Assembly: GCA_002491905.1 (NCBI GenBank)
Contig: DKWV01000053.1
Coordinates: 69,953 to 133,952, forward strand
Reading direction: 5' to 3'
DNA: 64,000 bases
From: Lachnospiraceae bacterium UBA7143
GTDB lineage: Bacteria > Bacillota > Clostridia > Lachnospirales > Lachnospiraceae
A program made the position numbers and the translations under genes. Position 1 is the stretch's first letter. Each line of letters starts with the position of its first letter. This document shows, piece after piece, positions 8,269 through 17,597 of this stretch. Below the pieces are notes generated by a model. It saw only the letters and a list, made by a program, of their open reading frames with translations, was not told the DNA's origin and did no database searches.

Positions 8269-9240
8269 ATGTCGAACGCAGATCAGTTTGAGGAACATGT
8301 GGCACAGCTTGAGGCCGCCTTTCCCGGAGTGCCCAGCATCGGATGTATCGGTATGAGCTATGACAGACAGGTAATCGAAAAAGGAGTTATGGTAGTCGCC
8401 TACACGGAAGGCGTTACAGCCACGGCCAATGTATTGGAACAGGTATCCAGTATGCCTGTCAAATACATAAAGCGGCTGCAAACGGATTTGGAAAAAATAC
8501 ATGCGTCTTCAAACAATACCGTATGTATTAATTTCTGTACGGGAAATGACGCCTGCGTACTGACTACCATGTGCAGCGTTCTCGAAAACAGAAAAGCCGC
8601 TCTGATAGGTGGTACCGGCGATGCCGGCAGGGTTTCCGCCAACGGAAAAATTTATGAGGACGCGGCAGCCTACGCCATACTCAAAAACAACGCGGGTAAG
8701 ATAAAAATATATAAAGAGAACATTTACCAGCCAAGCGGAGATTGCAGGCTGATTGCCTCCAAGACAAAGAAAGACGGCTACCTGATCGGCGAGCTGAACG
8801 GCAGACCGGCAAAACAGGTATACACGGAAATACTGCAGATTGATGAGAAAGCAATAGAAAGCCAGACATTCAAAAATCCTTTCGGTAAAATTATCGGAAC
8901 CGATACGAGTATCGTTTCCGTGAAAGGAACGTCAGGGAATGCGCTTTCCTGTTTCAGAGCCGTCAAAGATTCGGATGTGCTGACGATTCTTGAGGCAAAG
9001 GACACTTTCCGGGTTGTGGGAGAAACCATCTCACAAATCAAGAGGGATTTTACCCGTGTGTCAGCGGTTTTTTCCATCAACTGTCTGTTCCGTTACCTGT
9101 ATTTCAAGCAAAACGGCGAATTACAGCAGTATCTGGATACGATGGGCACGCTCGGAAGCCATGCGGGCTTATTTGGCTACGGGGAACATTATAACGACCA
9201 GTTCCTGAATCAGACTATGACCTGCGTCGTGTTTGAATAG
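8269..9240 (+). CDS. FIST-domain sensory protein, 5' end frameshifted
   Basis: 323 residues of FIST_N/FIST_C protein, a soluble small-ligand sensor family often paired with chemoreceptors or kinases. The natural beginning lies in another frame: from an ATG at 8169 one reads MKQMIGASKRGN.. to ..SPALLVLMSN, then a 10-bp tandem duplication (8259-8268 and 8269-8278, ATGTCGAAC plus A or G) throws the frame. Removing one copy gives a continuous LVLMSNADQFEEHV. As written, translation would have to restart at the ATG at 8269, which has no ribosome site. It precedes a chemoreceptor gene by 20 bp and probably supplied its input. Confidence 0.8.
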   Translation: MSNADQFEEHVAQLEAAFPGVPSIGCIGMSYDRQVIEKGVMVVAYTEGVTATANVLEQVSSMPVKYIKRLQTDLEKIHASSNNTVCINFCTGNDACVLTTMCSVLENRKAALIGGTGDAGRVSANGKIYEDAAAYAILKNNAGKIKIYKENIYQPSGDCRLIASKTKKDGYLIGELNGRPAKQVYTEILQIDEKAIESQTFKNPFGKIIGTDTSIVSVKGTSGNALSCFRAVKDSDVLTILEAKDTFRVVGETISQIKRDFTRVSAVFSINCLFRYLYFKQNGELQQYLDTMGTLGSHAGLFGYGEHYNDQFLNQTMTCVVFE

Positions 9241-9260
9241 CGGAAGGAGGAGATACGATC

Positions 9261-10220
9261 ATGTTTAATCGGAAAACAAAAGCGGAGAAAGCCGCTGCAG
9301 AACAGAATACATTGACGCAGGAAAAGCCTGACTGCTATCCTGTCATCCACACGGTACACAGCATAGAAAATTATCGTCGCCAGATCCTTCTGAAAGAGAT
9401 TGACTCCTTACAGGGGCTGGCCCAAATCAGGAGTTCCTTCGATGATGTGCTTGAAAAAGAAAACAAAATGAAAGAACAGATGAGTGTATTTCAGGAACGT
9501 TTCCTTCACGTAGGAGAAATTTCAGAACAGTTCGGAACCGTAAAAATGCAGATTGACGACTCCGTAAAGCTTGCACAGCAACAGGTAGACGGCTTGAAGG
9601 AAAGTTCCGGACAGGTGCAGAAATATTTCGATGAAATACAGGAAACCTTTTCGGATTTTCAGACAGCCGTGCAAAAAATCAAACAGTGTATGGAAGAGAT
9701 TGTGTCCGTTGCCAACCAGACCAATTTACTTGCCCTCAATGCCTCCATCGAGGCGGCCAGAGCCGGGGAACAGGGGAAAGGTTTTTCCGTTGTGGCAGAG
9801 GAAGTAAAGAAGCTGGCTGAAGGAATTAAGGTTCTTGCAGGTACGGTAGATTCCAGCATAAATGATGTGGAATCCAGTACCGAGAAGCTCAATAACAGCA
9901 TCAATACTTCAAAGGATGCCCTTGGTCAGAGTCTTATGGAAGTAGATGCCACATATGATGTGTTTGGCAAAATTATTACCGTGTCGGATGGCGCTACCGA
10001 GGTACAGTCACGAATTGGAGAAGCCATTGCGGTATCCGAAAGTGATTTCAAAGAGCTGAATCAGACTTTTATGAAAAACCAGCAGCAGTACGAACAGGTA
10101 ACCAGTTATATCGAAAAAGCGGATGAGCTTGGCACGGCAAAGAGCGCATTGTTCAGCGCTCTGGATGATATGCTCTGCCAGATTGAGCCTATGATAAAAG
10201 AGATAGATGCATCCATGTAA
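9261..10220 (+). CDS. Cytoplasmic methyl-accepting chemotaxis protein
   Basis: 319 residues with no membrane segment. The C-terminal half is the chemoreceptor signalling coiled coil with the kinase-contact tip (SVANQTNLLALNASIEAARAGEQG), which engages CheA/CheW. The N-terminal half is coiled coil without a recognised sensor domain. GAAGGAGG precedes the ATG. Its partner is the FIST gene 20 bp upstream, probably one operon, making a soluble two-protein receptor. The frameshift in the FIST gene would leave it without input. Confidence 0.9.
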   Translation: MFNRKTKAEKAAAEQNTLTQEKPDCYPVIHTVHSIENYRRQILLKEIDSLQGLAQIRSSFDDVLEKENKMKEQMSVFQERFLHVGEISEQFGTVKMQIDDSVKLAQQQVDGLKESSGQVQKYFDEIQETFSDFQTAVQKIKQCMEEIVSVANQTNLLALNASIEAARAGEQGKGFSVVAEEVKKLAEGIKVLAGTVDSSINDVESSTEKLNNSINTSKDALGQSLMEVDATYDVFGKIITVSDGATEVQSRIGEAIAVSESDFKELNQTFMKNQQQYEQVTSYIEKADELGTAKSALFSALDDMLCQIEPMIKEIDASM

Positions 10221-10241
10221 ATCCTTGCTTTTAGCATTTGA

Positions 10242-10270
10242 CAGAGGTGTACGAAATCGGTACACCTCTG
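10242..10270 (+). terminator. Hairpin downstream of the chemoreceptor
   Basis: Arms CAGAGGTGTAC and GTACACCTCTG around a 7-nt loop, 22 nt after the stop codon. There is no clear T run, so efficiency is uncertain. Confidence 0.55.
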
Positions 10271-10329
10271 TTAAGGTGGATCACCTATCCGCCGCTGCCG
10301 TCCACATGTTTCCGGCTTTCTACTGGTGA

Positions 10330-10818
10330 TCATGCTTTGAAATACTTATCAAAAAACTTGTAAAAAACAATGCATAATCCCATAGGCAGACCAAATAACA
10401 CACCACCGATCACAATTCCTATAACCAGTTGGCATGCGGAAAAGTAATCTGCCATAAAATAATTTCTTAATCCGAAAGCAGAATTGACAAGGAAAACCGT
10501 CCCGCTCATCAAGCCCGGAGATACTTTCCTGTCCTTGATCGTATAGAAAAAATGGTCGCCAAAATTAATGATTCCCCATATGAGGATCGCCACGCCAAAG
10601 CACGCAGACTTATGATTGCATACATACAGAAAGACTGATATAAGAAGCATTGGATAATAAAGGAACAGATTGTTCGCCATCCAATGTGCATGTGTCATAT
10701 GATAGGGCAGCCATCTATGCTCATACATCCATTTCGGGAAATCACCGACAGCTTCCTCAAACAAATGAAACGGTAAATAAATTACCAGATTAAAAAATAC
10801 GAAATACGTCATGTTCAT
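10330..10818 (-). CDS. HXXEE-domain membrane protein
   Basis: 162 residues, four or five hydrophobic segments. The N-terminal HLFEE (H-x-x-EE) and later GDHFFY fit the HXXEE family of unknown function, predicted to be membrane enzymes. The ATG at 10818 overlaps the stop of the upstream PadR gene (ATGA) and is served by GAGAGG. Translational coupling suggests the PadR protein controls this gene, so it is probably involved in handling whatever the regulator senses; that is inference. Confidence 0.75.
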   Translation of the reverse strand: MNMTYFVFFNLVIYLPFHLFEEAVGDFPKWMYEHRWLPYHMTHAHWMANNLFLYYPMLLISVFLYVCNHKSACFGVAILIWGIINFGDHFFYTIKDRKVSPGLMSGTVFLVNSAFGLRNYFMADYFSACQLVIGIVIGGVLFGLPMGLCIVFYKFFDKYFKA

Positions 10819-11351
10819 TTTTCCAGCCTCTCTTTCTCCCATTCCTGCTCAAAATTCTGCTGCCATTTTTCCAGTGTTTCTAAAAGCAAAAACTGTTGTT
10901 CCAGTATAGTCCGCCCAAATAATGGAATATCCGTATGCTTAGGCAGCTGCTCCATAATCTGCGTTTTAGTGTTATGAATACTGTTTCTAATATTGACGAT
11001 ACATTCGTCTGCAAAGTCTTCATCAAACAATGCCATATTCACAATAACCGCATTAAAATCTAAAAACACCCTTGTTTCCGCTGAGGAAAACTTTATCATC
11101 AACTCTTTCACGGTCTCTTTTCCCCTAGGCGTTATGGTGTACACTGTTTTTTCAGGCATATTGCCATTCTTAACGGTTTTACTGACCACATATCCCTTTT
11201 TTTCATATTGAACCACTTTCTTGTAAACAGTGAATGAACCCATTTTTACCCATCTTGACAAGTTTCGAGATTCAATTTGTTTTTGTAAGTCATACGCACT
11301 TTTGGGACCTTGGCATATCGATCCCAAAATAATCAGATCTATCGTGGACAT
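10815..11351 (-). CDS. PadR-family transcriptional regulator
   Basis: 178 residues. Residues 1-80 form the PadR winged helix (DLIILGSICQGPKSAYDLQKQIE.. YTITPRGKETV) and the rest is the helical C-terminal domain of the PadR-s1/Vir subfamily. Such regulators usually repress a neighbouring membrane or detoxification gene until a ligand binds. The promoter region at ~11375-11400 carries a TAATACTGTATTATACAGTATT repeat block of TACTGTATTA type, a probable operator. Confidence 0.88.
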   Translation of the reverse strand: MSTIDLIILGSICQGPKSAYDLQKQIESRNLSRWVKMGSFTVYKKVVQYEKKGYVVSKTVKNGNMPEKTVYTITPRGKETVKELMIKFSSAETRVFLDFNAVIVNMALFDEDFADECIVNIRNSIHNTKTQIMEQLPKHTDIPLFGRTILEQQFLLLETLEKWQQNFEQEWEKERLEK

Positions 11352-11377
11352 AATCCGCTAACCTCCTTTACTGTATT

Positions 11378-11401
11378 ATCTAATACTGTATTATACAGTA
11401 T
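11378..11401. promoter_or_regulatory. Probable PadR operator/promoter
   Basis: Overlapping dyad elements built from the repeated word TACTGTATTA (ATACTGTATTATACAGTAT, arms ATACTGTA and TACAGTAT) about 30 bp upstream of the padR-like start codon. Confidence 0.55.
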
Positions 11402-11699
11402 TTATGTAGTTTGTCAACTCCACCCTAAAACACATCTCCAATACCATAAAAGTTTCAATCATAGAATGAAATCTACCTCCCGTTCCCTCCGTTGCCTCCA
11501 CAATGTAACTTGCTGTAATGACGAATACACCACCAAGACCATTGTCCACAAAATAGACCTCTTTAACTTCACAATCCCCTTCTATTCCCTTATCTGCACG
11601 AAGATACAATCCTTTCGGAAGCTCGGAACCCATTATATCAGATACATTCAGTTCCTCTAACAAACGCTCCACATGCTCTCTAATCTGTGCCGCCATCAC
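11391..11699 (-). CDS. Small protein of unknown function, doubtful
   Basis: 102 residues, acidic, with an E-V-Y-F-V-D-N-G..GGVFVIT segment that looks like a beta-rich core of a real protein. The ribosome site (GGGACAGG) is too close to the start, and the C-terminus runs into the padR promoter region. It may be a remnant of a longer gene or a genuine small protein. No function can be given. Confidence 0.35.
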   Translation of the reverse strand: MMAAQIREHVERLLEELNVSDIMGSELPKGLYLRADKGIEGDCEVKEVYFVDNGLGGVFVITASYIVEATEGTGGRFHSMIETFMVLEMCFRVELTNYINTV

Positions 11700-11726
11700 C
11701 TGTCCCGCAGGCGGTAATTATCGCAT

Positions 11727-11763
11727 AAAAAAGACTATAACCATTATCGCCATAGTCCTTTTC
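11727..11763. terminator. Bidirectional terminator downstream of the TSUP transporter gene
   Basis: A-rich arm ending in GACTAT pairs with ATAGTC followed by CTTTT; both strands give a T run after the stem. Confidence 0.6.
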
Positions 11764-11830
11764 TATCTCTACAAGCATGTTTTCTCTGTATAATCCTCAA
11801 CCATTACTTTTTGGTGGGATATGCTGCGTA

Positions 11831-12616
11831 CTACACCGCCTCGCTAAAGAGCTGAAATCCCATCACCACAACACCCAGCACCACCAGCACGATACCCGTC
11901 GCCCGGTTCAGCGTTTTCGGCTCCGCCTTATTGGCAAAGACGGCCGCAATCCTTGCCCAGATAAAGGTAAAGACCACACACAGCACCCACACCGGCCAGT
12001 TCGGCAGTCCTCCTATGGTAAAGTGGGAAACAGCCCCCGTAAAGGCGGTAAATGCCATGATAAACACGCTTGTACCGACCGCAGTCTTCAGCTCATAATG
12101 GAGGACTGATGTCAAAATCAAAAGCATCATCATGCCGCCGCCCGCACCGACAAAGCCGCAGATGAACCCGATTGCCACGCCCGCTATCAGGGACTGCACC
12201 GCCCGTTTCTTTGCGGAAACCTCCCCCATCGCCTCCTTCGTGGTCATAACAGGCTTTACGATAAACTTAATACCCAGCAAAAACGTCATAAACACAGAGA
12301 ATCCGCCCATCGTCGCCGACGGCACCAGGCTTGCCACATAACTGCCCACTACCGTGAAAACGAGCACACTGCCCATCATAATCAAACCGTTTCTAACGTC
12401 CAGATTTTTATTCTTCCCATAGGTGTACGCCGACACCGCGCTTGCCAGCACATCGGAGGACAGGGCAATCCCCACCGCCATATAGGGATCCATATCAAGA
12501 AACGTGATCAGCATGGGGCTGATCACGGCCGCCGCGCTTAAGCCCGCAAAGCCCGTCCCCAGACCAGCTCCCATGCCTGCAAAAAAAGTCACCACAACCA
12601 TCCAAAACCAATTCAT
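11831..12616 (-). CDS. TauE/SafE (TSUP) family anion exporter
   Basis: 261 residues with about eight membrane helices in two repeats, each starting with the glycine-rich motif of the family (GMGAGLGTGFAGLSAA near 15-30 and GFICGFVGAGGGMM near 165-180). TSUP proteins move sulfite, sulfoacetate or related organosulfur anions across the membrane. The gene follows a MarR-type gene with 1 bp between them, so it is almost certainly the regulated target. The substrate is not determined by sequence. Confidence 0.9.
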   Translation of the reverse strand: MNWFWMVVVTFFAGMGAGLGTGFAGLSAAAVISPMLITFLDMDPYMAVGIALSSDVLASAVSAYTYGKNKNLDVRNGLIMMGSVLVFTVVGSYVASLVPSATMGGFSVFMTFLLGIKFIVKPVMTTKEAMGEVSAKKRAVQSLIAGVAIGFICGFVGAGGGMMMLLILTSVLHYELKTAVGTSVFIMAFTAFTGAVSHFTIGGLPNWPVWVLCVVFTFIWARIAAVFANKAEPKTLNRATGIVLVVLGVVVMGFQLFSEAV

Positions 12617-12617
12617 T

Positions 12618-13052
12618 TTAATCCCGTCCTTTCTGCATTTCTTTCATATTGCTTTCCAATATATACAATACCTGAAAAAAATCCTCTTTCTGCCGTTCAT
12701 CCACATTTTTGAACATCTCCCCGGCAAACTGGCTCTGCAGCTGCCTGCCCTGCTCCACGACCGGTCCGGCCTTTTCCGTGCACACAAGCCGTATCTTTCT
12801 CCTGTCGCCGGAACTTTTCTCCCTCGTCAGATATCCCTCCCTCACCAGGCTCTCCACGTTGACGGAAACCAGATTGGCCTTGATATATCTGCACTCGACA
12901 ATATCCCGGGCTGTATCAAATTCCGGATTATTGGCCAAAAACATCAGGATATCGAAGGCTGTCTGCGGCATTCCGATCTCCTGGCAAAGCGGTTTGCACT
13001 TAGCGTTGTATGACTGCATAATAGTGCGCGCAATCCTTATTATCGCTTTCAT
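12618..13052 (-). CDS. MarR-family transcriptional regulator
   Basis: 144 residues with the MarR winged helix (QTAFDILMFLANNPEFDTARDI..LVREGYLTREKSSGDRRKIRL), in which the wing D-R-R-K-I-R is typical. It is the first gene of an operon with the TSUP transporter and has a 33-bp palindrome just upstream, so ligand-relieved autorepression of both genes is expected. An anionic ligand transported by the partner is plausible. Confidence 0.92.
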   Translation of the reverse strand: MKAIIRIARTIMQSYNAKCKPLCQEIGMPQTAFDILMFLANNPEFDTARDIVECRYIKANLVSVNVESLVREGYLTREKSSGDRRKIRLVCTEKAGPVVEQGRQLQSQFAGEMFKNVDERQKEDFFQVLYILESNMKEMQKGRD

Positions 13053-13070
13053 GTAACTTCTCCTTCCTGT

Positions 13071-13103
13071 TAGTTCAAAATTGAATATTTCAATTTTGAA
13101 CTA
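13071..13103. promoter_or_regulatory. Perfect 33-bp MarR operator palindrome
   Basis: Arms TAGTTCAAAATTGAA and TTCAATTTTGAACTA around a 3-bp centre, 18 bp upstream of the MarR start. The length and AT-rich TTCAA half-sites fit a MarR dimer or two overlapping sites. Confidence 0.75.
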
Positions 13104-13115
13104 ATTTTAATATAA

Positions 13116-13150
13116 AAAAAGGCACCTGTCAATATGCAGGTGACCTTTTT
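13116..13150 (-). terminator. Intrinsic terminator of the transmembrane chemoreceptor gene
   Basis: Arms with GGcACCTG and CAGGTgaCC; on the minus strand the stem is followed by TTTTTTT. Confidence 0.75.
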
Positions 13151-13194
13151 CTCCCCGGCAGCCAGACCGGATACAAATTGTTGTCTTTTAGACT

Positions 13195-15072
13195 TTATGA
13201 CTCAATCAACTCAAGCAGATTGTTCGTGATATCAGCCATGTTGGAAGATACCTCTTTCGTGTTCTGGGAGATATCCACATTTTCAGTCACTACGTTGGAA
13301 ATCTGCGTCAGCTGCCTGACGGCGAGATCCACAATGGAAACATTCTTCTGTACCATGTGGGATATCTCTTCCACATCCTTTCGGGACTGTTCAATATTCT
13401 GCACTACCAGACCAAAAGTACTTACCGTCTGCTCTGTAATGTCCTGTCCTTCCTTTACGGCCTTCAGGGAATTCGTAATCAGTTCATTCGTCTCCTTCGC
13501 GGCCTGTGCGCTTCTCGCGGCAAGTTCACCTACCTGGGAAGCCACTACGGCAAATCCTCGGCCCGATTCTCCCGCTCTGGCAGCTTCAATGGATGCATTC
13601 AGGGAAAGCAGGTTCGTCTGCTCGGCAATCGAATTGATCTCATCAATAATTTTCTCAATCTGCATGGACATATCGCTGATCTTCTGCATGGAATTCTGAA
13701 GCTGTGTCATCTGCGACTGCGTCGTTACAATTTCCCCGGTGGTCGCTGCTGACGCGGAGGTAATTTCATTAGATGCATTTACACTGTTGTTCAGTTCCTG
13801 CGTAAGCTGCTCCATAATCTTCTCCAGATCGGAAACCGCCTGCTCCTGTCTCTCTGTGCCATTGTATATACTGTCCGCATTCTCCAAAGTCTTCCCGGAC
13901 ACCTGACTCAGTTCCCGGCATGCGTCTTTCACATTCTGAATCAGCATTCGGTTGCTCTCCACATCCTGCTCCTGCTGATCCAACAGTTTCTCATTTTCCC
14001 GGATATTCTGGCAGATACTCTCCACCATTGTATTAATACTGGATGAAAGCTGCTCATACTCCGGCGTGCCCTTTTCATCTATGATAATGTTAAAATTACC
14101 CTCCGCAATTTCCTTCGTGCGATTGGTGATATTGTTGATTCCCTGCACAATCTTACTGTCAACCATCCGATTGATCATGACAAGCAGCACCCCAAAAATC
14201 AGAAGCATGCTGAAGGATACGATAAGTGTCTGACTGCGGCGCGCCGCGTAGTATTCGGAAGTGGGAAGGAATGTCCCGATTACCATATCCCCGTCTCCTT
14301 CGGCATAATAGTATCCGGATGTCCCATTAATTTTTGCCTTTCCATGTCCAACAAACTCCTGCGGGAAACCAGCCTCGACTGCCGCCGTGCCTACCAGCGC
14401 AGTGTCCGGATAAGCAAGCAGCAGTCCGCTCGCCTTATCAATCGCGTACACATAACCGTTTATGCCAAAATCAATTTCGTTAAGCACCACGGATATGTCT
14501 GTGCCTGCCAGCGCTTTCTCCAGAACCTCCGGCCGCATACCCACCTGCACAAACCCTTTCGCGTCCTTTCTGGCCACGCCAATATACTGCATGATAATCC
14601 CATCCGCCACATTCGCCTGCGGTTCCTGCACAATCTCTATGGACGGATCGTTCACAATCACCATAAAGGCATTCGACTGTTCACCGCTCTTCATATCAAA
14701 CCCCACATAAGCGTCAACCGTGCTGCTGGTGATAATGCCCTCCTCATCGATGATATGTATCTCGCTCACCATCAGCCTGTCCTTGATCTCAAGCAATTTT
14801 TCCTGATCGTCCGCAAGGGCGGGCTGCGCCGCAAGCATATCGGCAAAAGCTCTTGCCTTGGCCAGATTGTTCTCTCCGAGGTTCTCCGTAAGCTGCGCAA
14901 TGTTTTCCTCGTTGCCGGCCAGCTTTTCCCGCACGTCAGCCAGCTTGCTCTCACTGGAGGACATATTGCTGTAATTGTTTGTAACCGTCTGCAGAATAAA
15001 TATGGCGGCAATCGTAACCGTCAGCGCCACAACCATGTAGATAAAAAGTCTTTGTGTAAATATTTTTTTCAT
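13195..15072 (-). CDS. Transmembrane methyl-accepting chemotaxis protein
   Basis: 625 residues from the ATG at 15072 (AAGGAC upstream). A membrane helix at ~8-28 and a second at ~280-300 enclose an extracellular sensor of about 250 residues that resembles a single Cache-type fold (..ITSSTVDAYVGFDMKSGE.., AIDKASGLLLAYPD). Then comes a HAMP linker (~300-355) and the signalling coiled coil with the tip EQTNLLSLNASIEAARAGES. It binds an unknown extracellular small molecule and drives CheA. Monocistronic, with its own terminator. Confidence 0.92.
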   Translation of the reverse strand: MKKIFTQRLFIYMVVALTVTIAAIFILQTVTNNYSNMSSSESKLADVREKLAGNEENIAQLTENLGENNLAKARAFADMLAAQPALADDQEKLLEIKDRLMVSEIHIIDEEGIITSSTVDAYVGFDMKSGEQSNAFMVIVNDPSIEIVQEPQANVADGIIMQYIGVARKDAKGFVQVGMRPEVLEKALAGTDISVVLNEIDFGINGYVYAIDKASGLLLAYPDTALVGTAAVEAGFPQEFVGHGKAKINGTSGYYYAEGDGDMVIGTFLPTSEYYAARRSQTLIVSFSMLLIFGVLLVMINRMVDSKIVQGINNITNRTKEIAEGNFNIIIDEKGTPEYEQLSSSINTMVESICQNIRENEKLLDQQEQDVESNRMLIQNVKDACRELSQVSGKTLENADSIYNGTERQEQAVSDLEKIMEQLTQELNNSVNASNEITSASAATTGEIVTTQSQMTQLQNSMQKISDMSMQIEKIIDEINSIAEQTNLLSLNASIEAARAGESGRGFAVVASQVGELAARSAQAAKETNELITNSLKAVKEGQDITEQTVSTFGLVVQNIEQSRKDVEEISHMVQKNVSIVDLAVRQLTQISNVVTENVDISQNTKEVSSNMADITNNLLELIES

Positions 15073-15251
15073 AGTGTCCTTATCCTTTCTGGCAATTTTA
15101 CACAACTATGTGACATGGTAAAGCTTCTCAAAAGCCGATGGTTTTGTCACGTCTTATCTACGATTGTATATGGAATTTCCACATTTTTCAATACTTATTG
15201 ACAATTTACTTCATTGATTTCGACCCGCAGATTGCTTTCTGATGCTCCGCG

Positions 15252-17597
15252 TCACTGGATCCCGATCGTCTCCACCACCGACATCTCCCGGATTCTCCGC
15301 ACCGGTCCCGACATAGCCGCCGCTGCAGATAAAATCATCACTGCCGCAATGATGAGACATTCCTTGCCCGGCACGCTCCACGCGTCCCCCCATCTTACCG
15401 TAATCGCATGCCGGTACAAATAATAATGGAGCGGCAGTCCAAGCAAAAGCCCCTCCGCCAGCCCGCCTGCAAGATAAGCGAGCGTCTCCGCCGCAATCAT
15501 GGACTGTAACTGCCTGATACTGATCCCAACGGCTCTCATGGCGCCGTACTGTCTCATCCGCGCGGACACACTCATGCCGACACTGTTGATGATATTGAAA
15601 GCCGCAATCAGAGCAATGACCGCCAGAAAGCCATAGACAAACATTGCAAAAGAAAAATAAACCGCCCGCGTTTCCCTGTTGTTTTCCCGGCTGTCAGAAA
15701 AGCCATATGCATCCCCCGCCTCACTGCGGATTTCTTCCGCCGCGGCATCCGATTTATCTTTTAACTGAATATCGAGAATCGTGTATCCGGTTTCACCTGT
15801 CAGCTGCTGAAACAAATCTTCGGAACAGATCATCGTACCCACATTCTCGCCACTGTTAAAAGGCACATGGCCAAGAATCCCAGCCACTTTTACCTTCTGC
15901 ATGCCCATGCCGGTCTCCAGTTCTATCTCATCTCCCACCTCTGCCGCAAATCCAGGCTTTTCCACCAGGAGAACGCCATCCCCGTCTCTGACGACTTCCA
16001 TGTCTCCCTGCTGCAGGTCATCCGACGCCCAGCCAAACTGGTAATCCTCATAGGAAAGCAGCATGACGGTTTTGTCTTCTCCCCGCATATGCGCCGGCAG
16101 GTCATAAGCAAAACTGCGCCCGAAAATCCGCTTAACATCCACATTCCCTCTCAGCTCAGTGTACAGGGAATCTGGTATGGAACAGGAGTTATCGGGACTG
16201 ACTATGGAGATGTCCGGCGTATATGGCCGCAGCGTCACAATCGCATGTTTCATAAAATCAATCCCTATACCAAATCCTAAAAACAAAATAATGCTGAAAG
16301 CAAAAGAGGATGTCAGTAAAATCAGATTCTTCCTGCTGCCCGCCGCATGATGCAGTCCCAGCGCCGTCTCCACATGCATCCGCCCGGTATGTGCCGCCCG
16401 CTTTGCGGCAAACACCGTATCGGCGTTGCCGGAGACAGCAGTCAGAGGCGAGACCGCCGAAGCCTTGCGTGCCGGTTTCCGGCTTGCCACGAGCACTGTC
16501 AACAGTCCGATCAGGATCCCGAAAACCAGACCCGGCAGGCTGACTCCAAAGCCCGGCATTTCTCCAAACCATGTGGGCATAATCACCTTCAGCATCCTGC
16601 AAAGCCCCCACACCGCCACCACGCCGATGAAAAGCCCTGCCGGAATCGCCTTAAGGCACCAGAAAAGCGCCTCCATCCGCACATAGCGCTGCACCTGCTT
16701 TCCTGTCGCGCCCAGACACCGCATCATTCCGAAAAATTCCGTCCGCTGCGCCACACTGCTGTTCATACTACCCAGAATCATCATCATCCCGGAAACCGCC
16801 ACCAGCACCGCCAAAATAAAAGCAATGAGGTAAAGTCTCAAAATATATCTGTCACTGCTCTGCATCTGTGTGCCCATCAATTTGGTATTTTCACTGACAT
16901 TATCCTCCGGTATATGCAGTTGCTCGCAGATATCCCTGATTGCCTTCTGCATCCTGCAATGCGGCACAAACTCCACATAATAAACAAAATCCTCCTGAAG
17001 CGTCGCCTCTCTGAAACAGGACAGATAGGTATCCGTATTTACAAAAAGGCCGAAAGCGTCCGTCTTTAACATCATGGAGGTATCTTTCACAAAACCGCTG
17101 ATTCTAAAAAACAGGGAACCATCAGGCGTTGTCATCTCCACCTCGTCCCCTATTCCCAGTCCCAGCCTGTTCCTCATGCTCTCCGTCACAAGCGCCTCCT
17201 CCGTTCCTTTCGGGAAGCTTCCCTCAAGCAGTCTGGCCGCCGGATAGATTTCAAAGAAAGTTTCGTCAAACCCGCACAGGACTGTCTGCACCCCGCCAAC
17301 CTCATAGTCCATATCCAGCTTGTAGTTTGTCGCCGCGTAGCGGGTCACCGTCTTTACTTCCGGCCTTGCGGCAAGGAACGCTGCCTGTTCCTCATCCAAC
17401 TTCTGGAACATCACATGCCATGCGCCGTCCGTCATAATAGCCTGATTTTTCTGGCTCTGCAGAAACATATCCGCCATACCGAAAATCGCAGAGATCAAAA
17501 AGACGGAGATCACAATGCACCATCTTGTCATACGAGTCTGTCTGCGGTGAATCTTCGCCGAAACGGGAATCAGATCAAGATAATTTTTCATTGACAT
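15252..17597 (-). CDS. FtsX/MacB-type ABC transporter permease
   Basis: 781 residues with a membrane anchor at ~28-48, a large extracellular domain, three helices near 255-385, then a duplicated half with another extracellular domain and three C-terminal helices. This two-FtsX-domain layout matches BceB-like/LolE-like exporters that act on peptides or lipid-targeting antibiotics. Its start overlaps the ATPase gene by 23 bp. The neighbouring two-component system points to an envelope-stress or antimicrobial-peptide sensing and export unit, which is inference from context. Confidence 0.9.
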   Translation of the reverse strand: MSMKNYLDLIPVSAKIHRRQTRMTRWCIVISVFLISAIFGMADMFLQSQKNQAIMTDGAWHVMFQKLDEEQAAFLAARPEVKTVTRYAATNYKLDMDYEVGGVQTVLCGFDETFFEIYPAARLLEGSFPKGTEEALVTESMRNRLGLGIGDEVEMTTPDGSLFFRISGFVKDTSMMLKTDAFGLFVNTDTYLSCFREATLQEDFVYYVEFVPHCRMQKAIRDICEQLHIPEDNVSENTKLMGTQMQSSDRYILRLYLIAFILAVLVAVSGMMMILGSMNSSVAQRTEFFGMMRCLGATGKQVQRYVRMEALFWCLKAIPAGLFIGVVAVWGLCRMLKVIMPTWFGEMPGFGVSLPGLVFGILIGLLTVLVASRKPARKASAVSPLTAVSGNADTVFAAKRAAHTGRMHVETALGLHHAAGSRKNLILLTSSFAFSIILFLGFGIGIDFMKHAIVTLRPYTPDISIVSPDNSCSIPDSLYTELRGNVDVKRIFGRSFAYDLPAHMRGEDKTVMLLSYEDYQFGWASDDLQQGDMEVVRDGDGVLLVEKPGFAAEVGDEIELETGMGMQKVKVAGILGHVPFNSGENVGTMICSEDLFQQLTGETGYTILDIQLKDKSDAAAEEIRSEAGDAYGFSDSRENNRETRAVYFSFAMFVYGFLAVIALIAAFNIINSVGMSVSARMRQYGAMRAVGISIRQLQSMIAAETLAYLAGGLAEGLLLGLPLHYYLYRHAITVRWGDAWSVPGKECLIIAAVMILSAAAAMSGPVRRIREMSVVETIGIQ

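Noticed and set aside
8009..8356. 115-residue plus-strand frame upstream of the FIST gene
   Set aside because: It overlaps the frameshifted FIST start in another frame and has no ribosome site; it is a by-product.
11391..11699. Clear functional small gene
   Set aside because: Listed only as doubtful: poor start and run-in to the padR promoter.
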